Below, piece by piece: positions 43,077 to 51,850 of a stretch of 64,000 bases of DNA (position 1 is its first letter; the number at the start of each line of letters is the position of its first letter). The translations under genes and the position numbers were made by a program. The DNA lies in assembly GCA_003150405.1 (NCBI GenBank), contig QAMM01000002.1, forward strand, positions 62,001 to 126,000, read 5' to 3'. The DNA comes from Clostridiales bacterium (lineage in GTDB: Bacteria; Bacillota; Clostridia; Oscillospirales; Ruminococcaceae). Below the pieces are notes generated by a model. It made no database searches. It saw only the letters and a program-made list of their open reading frames with translations, and was not told the DNA's origin.

Positions 43077-43846
43077 TTAGCGTTCCCCCGCAGCGTTTCA
43101 TAATACGCCCGCATCTCCGCCGGTTTGCCGCAGGACATCTTGCCCTCCGGGCAGGCACCGCTTACACAGGGCGGTCCGGCGTGCGCAAAAAGCGCAGGCG
43201 CCACTTCCAGTACCAGGCGAAGCATCTCGTCCGCCAATGCTTTGATTTCCCACTGAGCGCGGTTACAGCAGCGGTGCCGGAAAAAATTGAGCAGGCTGCG
43301 TGCATTGAAGGTGGCAACCATTTTGGTATCACAAGCGTTGGGAAGGACAAACCGCGCATCTTCAATCGCTTTTTTTTCGGCGCGCCGCCGCGCTTCTTTC
43401 TCCTCAAGCCCCATCTTTAAAAAGGCTTCGATGTGCTTGTCCGTCAAAAGAGCGGTCAATTCCTGGTACTCCGCCATACTGCGCTCCATTGAACGCTGAA
43501 AAATTCCGTTTGCCTCAGGGCAGTCCGCAATCTCCGGTGGTGTGATGAATTCAAACCCGTCGCCCTTCACATACCGCTGGCTCTGCACACTGTAAGAGGC
43601 AATGCGGTGCCGGGTAATCTGGGCAAGCAGGGAGCGCGAAACACCTTCAATTGCAAAGGTGAAGCTCGCATGTTCAATGGGGCTTTCATGCCCAATTTCT
43701 GCAAGCATATTGACAAAACTGGTGGTTTTCTCTTCGGTCAGGCCCTCATAAAGGTCGTCCACCGAGCTGGCGCTGTAACACAGCTTCGCCGCGCAGGCAA
43801 CTACCTTTTCCGGTTCCGGTGTATGGGCAATCAATGTCACTTTCAT
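43073..43846 (-). CDS. thyX: flavin-dependent thymidylate synthase
   Basis: Makes dTMP from dUMP with methylene-THF and FADH2 (257 aa). The ThyX signature [14 protein letters not shown] is at about residues 78-91; [12 protein letters not shown] precedes it and [21 protein letters not shown] follows. ATG at 43846 overlaps the preceding stop codon (ATGA) with GAGGAGATG upstream; the longer frame lies inside that gene. Confidence 0.96.
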   Translation of the reverse strand: MKVTLIAHTPEPEKVVACAAKLCYSASSVDDLYEGLTEEKTTSFVNMLAEIGHESPIEHASFTFAIEGVSRSLLAQITRHRIASYSVQSQRYVKGDGFEFITPPEIADCPEANGIFQRSMERSMAEYQELTALLTDKHIEAFLKMGLEEKEARRRAEKKAIEDARFVLPNACDTKMVATFNARSLLNFFRHRCCNRAQWEIKALADEMLRLVLEVAPALFAHAGPPCVSGACPEGKMSCGKPAEMRAYYETLRGNAK

Positions 43847-44733
43847 TCTTTCATCTCCTCTTCTGCTGGGCAGCATCCCACTATACTGTATACCGCATCC
43901 ATATCCAAGTTGTTTCGTACCAGTTCTGCCACCGCATCAAATTGAGTTTCCCGGTAACATTCATACTTCTGACCATTTGGCAGGTTTGCCGAAAGGCGCT
44001 CTCGCGTTTTCAACGGTTTCCCAAATTCCGGAAGATCTTCGTCCTCAAGCAGAATGTCATGCCGCGGGATTACCCCCAATACCGGCAGCCCGGTCAACTG
44101 TTCCAAAATTTGAACGCCATCCGCAAATTGCTCCCGCAGGCCGTCAAACCGGTTGAGGACAATTCCCTTTACCAGCTTTCGTTCCTCCGGCGCCAACAGT
44201 TCCAGCGTGCCGTAAACCGAAGCGAATACACCACCCCGGCTGATATCCGCCAGCAGCAGAACCGGACATTGTGCATGCAGGGCAAAATTCATATTCACAA
44301 TATCTTTTTCCCGAAGATTGCACTCCACGGCACTTCCGGCACCTTCTGCCACAACAATGTCGTACTTGCCTTTCAATCGTGCATAGGCCCTGTGTGCATG
44401 AACGCGCAGCTTTTCCCGCAGGACTGTTTCATCCCAGTTTGCAGAACTGCCTATGGAAACACCGTCCAACACCACATCGGCGCCATTTGGGCCGGTCCGA
44501 AGCAGCACCGGGTTCATATCCGGATGCGGTTGCATCCCACAGGCAAAGGCGGCGAGCGCCTGCGAAAGTGCAAGCACCCGTCCATCCGGTAAGTCATACA
44601 CCCGCTCTGAGAGATTCTGCGCCTTGAACGGCGCGACTTGCAGCCCATCCTGTGTAAATATTCTGCAAAGGGCCAGCACCAATGTGGATTTTCCAACCCC
44701 GGACGCTGTTCCCTGTACCATCAGAGTTGCCAT
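43843..44733 (-). CDS. CobQ/BioD-like ATPase lacking the glutaminase domain
   Basis: A 296-residue P-loop protein. [13 protein letters not shown] (residues 6-18), [43 protein letters not shown] and [12 protein letters not shown] match the N-terminal half of cobyric acid synthase (CobQ). CobQ is about 500 residues with a C-terminal class I glutamine amidotransferase domain; that half is missing, and the stop is clean, overlapping thyX. No cobalamin genes are nearby. Could be a distinct amide ligase or a relic. Confidence 0.8.
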   Translation of the reverse strand: MATLMVQGTASGVGKSTLVLALCRIFTQDGLQVAPFKAQNLSERVYDLPDGRVLALSQALAAFACGMQPHPDMNPVLLRTGPNGADVVLDGVSIGSSANWDETVLREKLRVHAHRAYARLKGKYDIVVAEGAGSAVECNLREKDIVNMNFALHAQCPVLLLADISRGGVFASVYGTLELLAPEERKLVKGIVLNRFDGLREQFADGVQILEQLTGLPVLGVIPRHDILLEDEDLPEFGKPLKTRERLSANLPNGQKYECYRETQFDAVAELVRNNLDMDAVYSIVGCCPAEEEMKE

Positions 44734-44797
44734 AGGTTTTCAGCCTTTCTAGAAACGGCTATATCAATACAGCCTGTCCGCCTTTTTCACTGCACAA

Positions 44798-44825
44798 TCA
44801 CCGGGAGGACCGTGCCTCCCGGTGA
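44798..44825. terminator. GC-rich hairpin between the unknown gene and the CobQ-like gene
   Basis: TCACCGGGAGG, 6-base loop, CCTCCCGGTGA. No T-run follows on the minus strand, so terminator strength is doubtful. Confidence 0.5.
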
Positions 44826-44848
44826 AAGGCATTTTCATGTTATCTGGT

Positions 44849-45658
44849 TCAGCACTCACAATCGCATGGCGGCGTATCGTCGTCATTGCACATTTTCGGC
44901 GGGAAAAATTCCTCAACCGGAAACTTGATGCTGCGGAAAATTTCGCATGGATCCTCAGTGTTGCAGCAGCACTCTTTTTCTGGGATACAATAATCGTAAG
45001 CCGGAACAAGGAGCTGAACTTTACGCTGAAGGTTGACAATCGAGAACAGCCCCAGCGTCACATAAACGTTTTTCGTTGGAGTCACGGTGCAGAAGTTGCC
45101 TTCAAACTCCGCAGCAACGGCTGGCGGAATGCTGATACAAGGCTCATAGCACATTTCGTTGCGGTCGCACATCTTCACCGCAAGGAAAATCGGCTCCACC
45201 ACCTGGATGCTCGCCGTCGGCAGGTTATTGCCGCAGTAATCATACCGGTTGATGACGGTGGAATCGGTCGAATAGGTGGCTACATTGCCCTCGCTCCCGT
45301 ACAAAATCACCTTCTTGGTAAAGACTGCAAGGCCGGTGACCTCGGTTGGCGCGCTGATTGGAGAGGTAAACGCCTCCACAACCACCTTGAAGAAAAAGGT
45401 GACATCTACGGAATAGAAGCCTTTGTTGAACGCGACCGGTTCAACATCCATGAACACATTAAGTACCGATGCTTTCTTACTTTTTACACTCATCGCCGCA
45501 TCGATGATTCCCTGCGCAGTATCGGTGAAATACACCTGAAGGTCTTCAAAACAGTCCTTCGCACTGCAGGAATCATAGATTCTGGCCGTTTCTATGCAGA
45601 CAGCCTCTTTAAAGCCGTTGTCACAGCAGCCGTCCGGCATAATGTTATTTTCAGCCAT
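44849..45658 (-). CDS. conserved Cys-framed protein of unknown function
   Basis: A 269-residue protein I do not recognise by name, though similar ones seem common in clostridia. Cysteines cluster at both ends (DGCCDN, CIETARIYDSCSAKDC at the start; CIPEKECCCNTEDPC and CDCEC at the end), around a beta-rich middle (VEPVAFNKGFYSVDVTFFFK, KVILYGSEGN). No signal peptide or membrane helix. The layout resembles spore-coat or self-assembling proteins, which is inference only. Strong AAGGAGGATTATT site. Monocistronic. Confidence 0.7.
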   Translation of the reverse strand: MAENNIMPDGCCDNGFKEAVCIETARIYDSCSAKDCFEDLQVYFTDTAQGIIDAAMSVKSKKASVLNVFMDVEPVAFNKGFYSVDVTFFFKVVVEAFTSPISAPTEVTGLAVFTKKVILYGSEGNVATYSTDSTVINRYDYCGNNLPTASIQVVEPIFLAVKMCDRNEMCYEPCISIPPAVAAEFEGNFCTVTPTKNVYVTLGLFSIVNLQRKVQLLVPAYDYCIPEKECCCNTEDPCEIFRSIKFPVEEFFPPKMCNDDDTPPCDCEC

Positions 45659-45737
45659 AATAATCCTCCTTATGTCTTATTAAAGCAAACGCCTTATTAC
45701 ATAATATGAGGAAAACTACGCTTGGTGAATAACTTTG

Positions 45738-48092
45738 TCAGACCTTTTTGAGCTTTGCGAAATTTGCCATAATTTTTTTGGTGCCAACCTTGTCAAAAAC
45801 GGCTTCTACCAGTACGTCGCCCGCCATTGGCGTCATAGAGACCACCATACCGTTCCCAAAAACGCGGTGATTAACCATGTCGCCCACCTTAAAATCAATA
45901 ACCGCTTTCTTCGCCTGCACCGCTTTGCCCACGTTATCCACCGTAAAGGAAGAAGGCTTTTTCGGCACCGGCTGGTAAGCGTAGGAGGTTACCGAAGTAT
46001 CTTTGAAATCAATAAGGCCATCCGGAATTTCATCCACAAAGCGGGACTGACGGTTACGGCTGGTCGAACCAAACAGCATGCGGGAAGAAGCGCTCAGCAG
46101 GTAAAGCCGCTCCTTTGCGCGGGTGATGCCCACATAGGCAAGCCGCCGCTCTTCTTCAATTTCCTCCGGGAAATTTAAAATGTTCCGCGAGGGGAAAATC
46201 CCTTCTTCCATCCCAACGATGTAAACGAAGGGGAACTCCAGCCCTTTGGCTGAATGCAACGTCATCATAACAACACAGTCGTCCGACTGATTGAGATTGT
46301 CGAGATCGGTGTAAAGCGCCACCTCTTCCAGAAAACCAGAGAGAGAAGCGTCGTCACCATTTTCATTCTCGTAATTTTTCATATTGGATTTGAGTTCTTC
46401 AATGTTTTCTATCCGCACCTCGCCTTCCGGCCCATCAGCCTTGAGCATGGCAAGATAACCAGTTTTGTCAAGCAGCTCATCCAGCAGCCATTCAAGTGAT
46501 TCCTGCTCCGCCGTAAAGGCGAGATCCATCATCATAGAGACGAATTCCCGCAGAGAAGAGGCTTTGCGGGCCAGCGCCGGGTAGGTATCCGCCTCTCGGA
46601 GCACATCGAACAGCGGAATTCCCGCCTGTTCGGCAATCTGTTCTGCCGTCACAACAGTAGCGTTGCCAATACCCCGCTTCGGCTCGTTGATGATACGCCG
46701 CAGCCGCACACTGTCACTCGGATTGTTGATGACATTCAAATACGCAAGCATATCGCGGATTTCCTTGCGCTCAAAAAACTTATGTCCGCCAATGATTCGG
46801 TACGGAATATTGCTGCGGATAAAATAGCGCTCAATGCTGTTGGACTGGGCGTTCATCCGGTAAAGCACCGCATGGTCGGAATATTTCCGCCCCTGCTTGA
46901 CATTTTCCACAATGCTGGTAGCCACAAATTCGGCTTCTGCGCTTTCGTCCGCCGTGCGGCGCACCGTAATCTTTTCGCCGCCGCCGTTTTCGGTCCAGAG
47001 GTTTTTGCCTTTCCGCTCCCGGTTGTTTGCAATAACGGCGTTGGCCGCGTCAAGAATGTTTTGGGTGGAACGGTAGTTTTGCTCCAGCCGGATCACCGTA
47101 GCATGCTCAAACTGCTGTTCAAAGCTTAAAATATTTTCAATCGTCGCCCCGCGAAACTTATAAATACTCTGGTCGTCATCACCAACCACACAAAGATTGT
47201 GGTGTTTCTGCGCCAGCAGGCTCACCAGCCGGTACTGGGCATGGTTGGTATCCTGGTACTCATCCACCAATATGTAGCGAAACCGGTTCTGGTAGTATTC
47301 CAATACATCATCGTATGTTTCAAGGAGCCGAACGGTGAGTACAATCAAATCGTCAAAATCACAGGCGTTGGCTGCTTTGAGCCGCGCCTGATACCGTTCA
47401 TACACCTTGCCAATGGTCGACAGGCGATAATCATTCCCCGCCGCATTAATGTAATCCTTCGGCGGCAGCATTTTATCCTTGCTGTGGCTGATTTCGTTGA
47501 GGATCATCCTCGGCGGGAACATCTTATCGCTGATACCGAGATCCCCCATACTGTCCTTGACCACCCGCAGGCTGTCGTCTGCATCGTAAATGGTAAAACT
47601 GCTGGTATAACCCAGCCGATCAATGTTGCGCCGCAGGATACGCACGCAGATGGAATGAAATGTCCCGGCGTTAACCTCATCACCCATTTCACCGAGCATG
47701 GCGTTCAGGCGCTCTTTCAGCTCCCCTGCCGCTTTGTTTGTAAAGGTAATGGCGAGAATATTCCACGGTCTTGGCGGACGCACCGCCAAAATCCCATGCA
47801 CCGCTTCCAAATCCTGCCCATTTGGATGATCCCTGTATTGTTTCAGGAATGCTATTTCGCGCTCTCCAATGTATTCCAGCACCGTTTTATCGAGATAAGC
47901 ATTGCCATAACTTAACATATAGGCAATACGGTTGACCAGCACGGTGGTTTTACCGCTCCCAGCACCCGCCAAAATCAGCAGCGGGCCGTTTACTGTAAAT
48001 ACCGCCTTACGCTGCATATCGTTCATCCGTTTAAATTCGTTTTCAATAATCTCTTGTTTGAGTACAGCATAATCTGCGCTGAAATCTGCCAT
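45738..48092 (-). CDS. pcrA: ATP-dependent DNA helicase PcrA/UvrD
   Basis: Superfamily 1A 3'-5' helicase (784 aa) for repair and replication-conflict removal. Motif I ILAGAGSGKTTVLVNRI (about 40-56), Ia ITFTNKAAGELKERL, II YILVDEYQDTN, III VVGDDDQSIYKFRGA, IV RLEQNYRST, V MTLHSAKGLEFPFVYIVGMEEGIFP, VI ERRLAYVGITRAKERLYL. The C-terminal Tudor-like segment FKVGDMVNHRVFGNG, which binds RNA polymerase in PcrA, is present. An insertion of about 25 residues after motif I is seen. Extended -10 promoter TGCTATAAT at 48168-48160. Confidence 0.96.
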   Translation of the reverse strand: MADFSADYAVLKQEIIENEFKRMNDMQRKAVFTVNGPLLILAGAGSGKTTVLVNRIAYMLSYGNAYLDKTVLEYIGEREIAFLKQYRDHPNGQDLEAVHGILAVRPPRPWNILAITFTNKAAGELKERLNAMLGEMGDEVNAGTFHSICVRILRRNIDRLGYTSSFTIYDADDSLRVVKDSMGDLGISDKMFPPRMILNEISHSKDKMLPPKDYINAAGNDYRLSTIGKVYERYQARLKAANACDFDDLIVLTVRLLETYDDVLEYYQNRFRYILVDEYQDTNHAQYRLVSLLAQKHHNLCVVGDDDQSIYKFRGATIENILSFEQQFEHATVIRLEQNYRSTQNILDAANAVIANNRERKGKNLWTENGGGEKITVRRTADESAEAEFVATSIVENVKQGRKYSDHAVLYRMNAQSNSIERYFIRSNIPYRIIGGHKFFERKEIRDMLAYLNVINNPSDSVRLRRIINEPKRGIGNATVVTAEQIAEQAGIPLFDVLREADTYPALARKASSLREFVSMMMDLAFTAEQESLEWLLDELLDKTGYLAMLKADGPEGEVRIENIEELKSNMKNYENENGDDASLSGFLEEVALYTDLDNLNQSDDCVVMMTLHSAKGLEFPFVYIVGMEEGIFPSRNILNFPEEIEEERRLAYVGITRAKERLYLLSASSRMLFGSTSRNRQSRFVDEIPDGLIDFKDTSVTSYAYQPVPKKPSSFTVDNVGKAVQAKKAVIDFKVGDMVNHRVFGNGMVVSMTPMAGDVLVEAVFDKVGTKKIMANFAKLKKV

Positions 48093-48159
48093 TCAGGTAC
48101 CTCAATCTTTCTTTATCATATACGATTTGGAACGTCGCCCAAAGGCGTATATTTTTTAT

Positions 48160-48168
48160 ATTATAGCA
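48160..48168 (-). promoter_or_regulatory. extended -10 promoter of pcrA
   Basis: TGCTATAAT on the minus strand, with a weak -35 region. About 65 bases of leader precede the pcrA start. Confidence 0.6.
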
Positions 48169-48209
48169 TAATTTGTCGCCAAAAGGAAGCCGCTTTCTCC
48201 CCAAATAAA

Positions 48210-48237
48210 AAGCGGTCCCATCGTCATGGAACCGCTT
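48210..48237 (-). terminator. terminator overlapping the end of the 77-residue gene
   Basis: AAGCGGTTCC, 8-base loop, GGGACCGCTT followed by TTTATTT on the minus strand; the stem begins within the last codons of the small gene. Confidence 0.75.
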
Positions 48238-48472
48238 AAGAATGGCTCTGCAACTTTTGAACCACTGCATTGCGTATGAAGGACGAACGTTTTCCAATCC
48301 AATCCGCCTCAATCATAAGGTAATTAGCCGCCTCCAGGTAATCCCCGCGTGGAAACAGACCAACCGGCAAAGCAAGCAATTTTTCTGCCTGTTCCGGCGC
48401 AATGGAAATATAGTGTAAATCTGAAAGGCAGTTCGTGCCAAGCATTTTCGCCAAATAATCAAGATATGTCAT
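48236..48472 (-). CDS. small hypothetical protein
   Basis: A 78-residue soluble protein with no family I recognise. The N-terminal half (YLDYLAKMLGTNCLSDLHYI) and the C-terminal half (FIRNAVVQKLQ) are helical. It is supported as real by GAGGAAGG before the ATG, a TTGATT/TAGTAT promoter with a 17-base spacer and a terminator overlapping its end. It is divergent from the XRE gene at 48609, so a regulatory pairing is possible but unproven. Confidence 0.7.
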   Translation of the reverse strand: MTYLDYLAKMLGTNCLSDLHYISIAPEQAEKLLALPVGLFPRGDYLEAANYLMIEADWIGKRSSFIRNAVVQKLQSHS

Positions 48473-48501
48473 AGTGCCTTCCTCATCTCTTTCTGCTTCT
48501 C

Positions 48502-48530
48502 ATACTAGCACACCTTTTGAGAAAAATCAA
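48502..48530 (-). promoter_or_regulatory. promoter of the small hypothetical gene
   Basis: Minus strand TTGATT (48530-48525), 17-base spacer, TAGTAT (48507-48502). Confidence 0.65.
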
Positions 48531-48608
48531 CATATATCAATTTAATTAAAGTTATTAATATCTGTATATTTAAAGCTATTGTTACTACACTAGCAGTGGG
48601 TGATGCAA

Positions 48609-48941
48609 ATGAGTGTCGATTACAGTATGATAGGAAAACGAATCAAACAAAAACGGAAACAGTTGCACCAAACACAAGATTATCTCGCAGAGGCGCTCGG
48701 TGTTTCTGTTGGATACGTCAGCCAAATTGAGCGTGGCGTAACCAAAATTAGTCTGGATACCCTTTCAGCGATTTCCTCTTTTCTGCAATGCGATATTACC
48801 GAACTCATCACTGGTGTAACGCCTACTCAGAGTGACTATCTGAATGATGAATTACACGCCATCTACGCCGAAATGAGTCATCATCAAAAACGCCTTTTAC
48901 TGGAAATTGCAGGCGTCCTCTTGCGGCAACAGGAGAAGTAA
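48609..48941 (+). CDS. XRE-family HTH regulator
   Basis: A 110-residue Cro/CI-type protein: IGKRIKQKRKQLHQTQDYLAEALGVSVGYVSQIERGVTK covers residues about 8-46, then LDTLSAISSFLQCDITELI. The remainder is a short helix (HHQKRLLLEIAGVLLRQ). ATG at 48609 fits GGGTGATG upstream; GTG and ATG codons just before overlap that site. It shares a 130-base AT-rich gap with the divergent small gene. Similar in design to the regulator at 2812 but not a close copy. Confidence 0.85.
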   Translation: MSVDYSMIGKRIKQKRKQLHQTQDYLAEALGVSVGYVSQIERGVTKISLDTLSAISSFLQCDITELITGVTPTQSDYLNDELHAIYAEMSHHQKRLLLEIAGVLLRQQEK

Positions 48942-48955
48942 ACAGAAATCGAAAT

Positions 48956-48990
48956 AAAAAACGGAGGCTGTTTTTCAGCCTCCGTTTTTT
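48956..48990. terminator. bidirectional terminator
   Basis: AAAAAACGGAGGCTG, 5-base loop, CAGCCTCCGTTTTTT. Serves the XRE gene (plus) and the decarboxylase operon (minus). Confidence 0.9.
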
Positions 48991-49005
48991 AAAACAGGTC
49001 ACTTC

Positions 49006-50148
49006 TTAGTGAATATAATCCTTAAACACGCTCAGCAATACGCCAGCCGCAACCGCAGAACCAATTACGCCTGCAACATTCGGGCCCATTGCATGCATGA
49101 GCAAAAAGTTCTTCGGGTTTGCCTTCTGGCCAACCTTCTGAGAAACGCGGGCAGCCATTGGAACTGCCGAAACGCCAGCAGAACCAATGAGCGGATTAAC
49201 CTGGCCTTTGGTGAACACATACATCAAATCGCCAAACAGAACGCCGCCAGCCGTGCCAAGGGCAAACGCTGCCAAACCAAGCACAATGATACCAAGTGTC
49301 TGTGCACTGAGGAAATTCTCACCAATCGCTGTTGCACCTACCGATACACCGAGGAAGATGGTGACAATATTCATCAGCTCATTCTGAGCGGTTTTGCTCA
49401 AACGTTCCACTACACCGCTCTCACGCATGAGGTTACCAAGCATCAGCATACCGACCAACGGAGCCGCATCCGGTACAAGGAGAGAAACGACAAGGGTAAC
49501 AACAATCGGGAATACAACCTTTTCGAGCTTGGAAACCGGGCGGAGCTGTTTCATCACAACTGCACGCTGTTTCTTGGTCGTCAGCAGCTTCATAATCGGC
49601 GGCTGGATAATCGGTACCAGCGCCATGTAGGAGTAAGCCGCAACCGCAATGGAACCCAAGAGATCCGGGGCCAGCTTGCTTGTAACGAAAATAGCCGTCG
49701 GGCCATCCGCACCACCGATAATGGCAATGGAAGCCGCCTCATTCGGTGCAAAAATGCCAAGCGCCATAGCGCCGCAGAAGGTGGCGAAAATACCAAGCTG
49801 CGCAGCCGCACCGAGCAAGAAGCTCTTTGGGTTTGCAATCAGCGGACCAAAGTCGGTCATTGCACCAACGCCCAAGAAGATAAGCGGCGGGTAAATACCG
49901 AGCTTAACGCCCTGATAAAGGTAACTAATCAACCCGCCCTCCGCATAGGAGTTGAGGTTTGCAACCGGGATATTGGCAAGCAGCATACCAAACGCGATCG
50001 GCAGCAACAGAAGCGGTTCGTACTGCTTTTTAATCGCGAGATAGATCAACACAAAGGATACCAAAATCATTACGCCTTGCTGCCACGTAAAAGACAGGAA
50101 GCCGGAACTTGCAAAGATACCCTGTATGGTTTGTACAAATACGTCCAC
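49006..50148 (-). CDS. sodium-translocating decarboxylase beta subunit
   Basis: A 380-residue integral membrane protein with about nine to eleven hydrophobic segments. [19 protein letters not shown] carries the conserved Asp for Na+ (region IIIa), [16 protein letters not shown] and [36 protein letters not shown] are family blocks (OadB/MmdB/GcdB). It turns carboxybiotin decarboxylation into Na+ export. Which acid is decarboxylated is set by an alpha subunit not in this window. GTG start with AAAGGAAAG, 47 bases after the gamma gene. Confidence 0.93.
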   Translation of the reverse strand: MDVFVQTIQGIFASSGFLSFTWQQGVMILVSFVLIYLAIKKQYEPLLLLPIAFGMLLANIPVANLNSYAEGGLISYLYQGVKLGIYPPLIFLGVGAMTDFGPLIANPKSFLLGAAAQLGIFATFCGAMALGIFAPNEAASIAIIGGADGPTAIFVTSKLAPDLLGSIAVAAYSYMALVPIIQPPIMKLLTTKKQRAVVMKQLRPVSKLEKVVFPIVVTLVVSLLVPDAAPLVGMLMLGNLMRESGVVERLSKTAQNELMNIVTIFLGVSVGATAIGENFLSAQTLGIIVLGLAAFALGTAGGVLFGDLMYVFTKGQVNPLIGSAGVSAVPMAARVSQKVGQKANPKNFLLMHAMGPNVAGVIGSAVAAGVLLSVFKDYIH

Positions 50149-50195
50149 GATTCCACTTTCCTTTCAATCTTAATTTTACAGAAAGACCGGCCTTA

Positions 50196-50552
50196 TTACT
50201 TTTCTGAGCGTTTAATGCTCTTAACGACGTAAGAACCCTGTCCTTCCAGCGTGACAGCAACCGCAGCAGAAATTGCAGCAACGGTTTTGCCCGGAATACC
50301 GTCTTCAACGGCGGCTTCAGCAACCGGTCCCGGTCCCACTGGCGGTACAAATTCTGCTTTCACAGGTGCAGGCGCAGCCGCAGTCGGCGCCGCTTTCTGC
50401 ACCGGCTCCTCCGGCTGTGTTTTCTGTCCGACTTTTGTGATCTTCGGAACAATAAAACCGGTGATGTAGAGAATAAGGACCAAGCCAATGAGCGCCATAA
50501 ATACGACGACAAGGCCTGTTATAACAACAGCAACAATTGAGCCCCAATCCAT
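50196..50552 (-). CDS. sodium-translocating decarboxylase gamma subunit (OadG)
   Basis: A 118-residue protein: one N-terminal transmembrane helix (VVVFMALIGLVLILYITGFIV region, about 8-35), a Pro/Ala-rich hinge (TAAAPAPVKAEFVPPVG) and a C-terminal conserved block (AAISAAVAVTLEG). OadG anchors and stabilises the alpha-beta complex. No biotin carrier is fused. First gene of the two-gene unit, with AAAGGAGAAG before the ATG and a near-perfect promoter. Confidence 0.88.
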   Translation of the reverse strand: MDWGSIVAVVITGLVVVFMALIGLVLILYITGFIVPKITKVGQKTQPEEPVQKAAPTAAAPAPVKAEFVPPVGPGPVAEAAVEDGIPGKTVAAISAAVAVTLEGQGSYVVKSIKRSEK

Positions 50553-50609
50553 CTTCGCTTCTCCTTTTTCTATGAATTTTCATGCGTTAAAAATCTAACG
50601 ATACGAATC

Positions 50610-50638
50610 ATTATAACCGATCCGTCAAAAAATTTCAA
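50610..50638 (-). promoter_or_regulatory. sigma-A promoter of the decarboxylase genes
   Basis: Minus strand TTGAAA (50638-50633), 17-base spacer, TATAAT (50615-50610). One of the strongest promoters in the window. The remainder of the 50553-50884 gap holds the MscS promoter and nothing else assigned. Confidence 0.85.
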
Positions 50639-50714
50639 TGAATATCTTTAACTTTTTCATAATTCCATCACACTTTTTTCATTCCTCGTCCATTCTCTTT
50701 TTTGGCCGTTGCAT

Positions 50715-50744
50715 TTGCGTGAATGGATCCCCTTGTATTATAAT
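50715..50744 (+). promoter_or_regulatory. promoter of the MscS gene
   Basis: TTGCGT (50715-50720), 18-base spacer, TATAAT (50739-50744); leader of about 130 bases. Confidence 0.6.
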
Positions 50745-50884
50745 AAAGATACCCACAATTTATCCTTAGCCATCCGTTTTTATGCCCTGCGTCCCCCGGC
50801 GGAATCCGCGCAAAGAACAATAATTTTTACCTCAGCAGAAACCGGCAGTCGGAAAATCATAGACACAGAAAGAAGGAACCATTT

Positions 50885-51751
50885 ATGGAATTTTTGAATG
50901 AAATGTATTCAACCCTGGTAAAAAGCGCACCGCTTATTATTACTGCCGTCATTGTCTTTGCAGTTGGAATGGGTGCTGCCTACCTGCTCAATAAGGCTAT
51001 CCGCAAAGCGTTGGAGCGCAGCCGCATTGACCGCGCTCTTGTGACCTTTCTGCTGCCCATTATCAAAATAACACTGTATGTGGTCGTCGGCATTATTGCG
51101 CTTTCCACAGCAGGAGTTCCAACTGCCACCCTGCTTGCCGCCTTCGGTGCGGTTGGTCTTGCGGTCAGCCTTGCCGTCAAGGATTCCCTCGCCAACATGG
51201 CGGGCGGTATTCTGCTGCTTGCTTCCAAGCCATTTACCATTGGAGACGCGGTGGAGGTGGACGGTGCCACCGGTGTGGTGCAGAGCATCAGCATCCTCTA
51301 TACCCAAATCAACACCTTTGACAACCGCGCCATCATGGTGCCAAATGGCCAGATTTCTTCCGACCGGATCATCAATATGTCCCGCGAGGAAAAGCGCCGT
51401 CTCGATCTCGTCTTTGATATTTCCTACCAGGATGACCCGGAACAGGCCAAAAAGATTATTTGGGAATTGGTAGAACACCACCAATTTGCACTTAAGGATC
51501 CGCTGCCCATCATTCGGGTCTGTGAACTGGCCGACAGTTCGGTCAAAATTGCCTGCAACGTCTGGGTGGAGGGTGCAAATCTGCTCACCCTTAAGTTTGA
51601 TTTGCTGGAGTCGGTCAAACAAGCCTTTGACCAGTCCGGCATCCGCATTCCGTTCCCGCAGCTCGACGTTCATTTTGATCCCGCCGCCCCAGCGGGCCTG
51701 CCGCTTCGGTCAGAACCTGCGTCAACCCACCCTGAGCAGTCCAATGCGTAA
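50885..51751 (+). CDS. small-conductance mechanosensitive channel (MscS family)
   Basis: A 288-residue channel that opens on membrane tension to release solutes after osmotic downshock. Three helices: about 15-37, 58-75 and the pore helix TLLAAFGAVGLAVSLAVKDSLANMAGG with its Gly/Ala packing pattern. The beta domain follows (FTIGDAVEVDGATGVVQSI, FDNRAIMVPNGQI, IPFPQLDVHF). ATG at 50885 with AAGGAA upstream. The last 20 residues are a Pro/Ser tail. Own promoter and terminator. Confidence 0.94.
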   Translation: MEFLNEMYSTLVKSAPLIITAVIVFAVGMGAAYLLNKAIRKALERSRIDRALVTFLLPIIKITLYVVVGIIALSTAGVPTATLLAAFGAVGLAVSLAVKDSLANMAGGILLLASKPFTIGDAVEVDGATGVVQSISILYTQINTFDNRAIMVPNGQISSDRIINMSREEKRRLDLVFDISYQDDPEQAKKIIWELVEHHQFALKDPLPIIRVCELADSSVKIACNVWVEGANLLTLKFDLLESVKQAFDQSGIRIPFPQLDVHFDPAAPAGLPLRSEPASTHPEQSNA

Positions 51752-51805
51752 AACAGCAGATACACCGGGCTTGAAGCCCTAAAAATTCCGATGTCGAATC
51801 CCCAA

Positions 51806-51834
51806 AAAAGGCCGCGGATTTTCCGCGGCCTTTT
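51806..51834. terminator. bidirectional terminator
   Basis: AAAAGGCCGCGGA, 3-base loop, TCCGCGGCCTTTT. Between the convergent MscS and hemolysin III genes. Confidence 0.9.
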
Positions 51835-51850
51835 AGCTGTTTGACAGAAA

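Noticed and set aside
49009-50232. A 407-codon plus-strand frame
   Set aside because: Antisense to the decarboxylase beta gene; composition is the mirror of a membrane protein.
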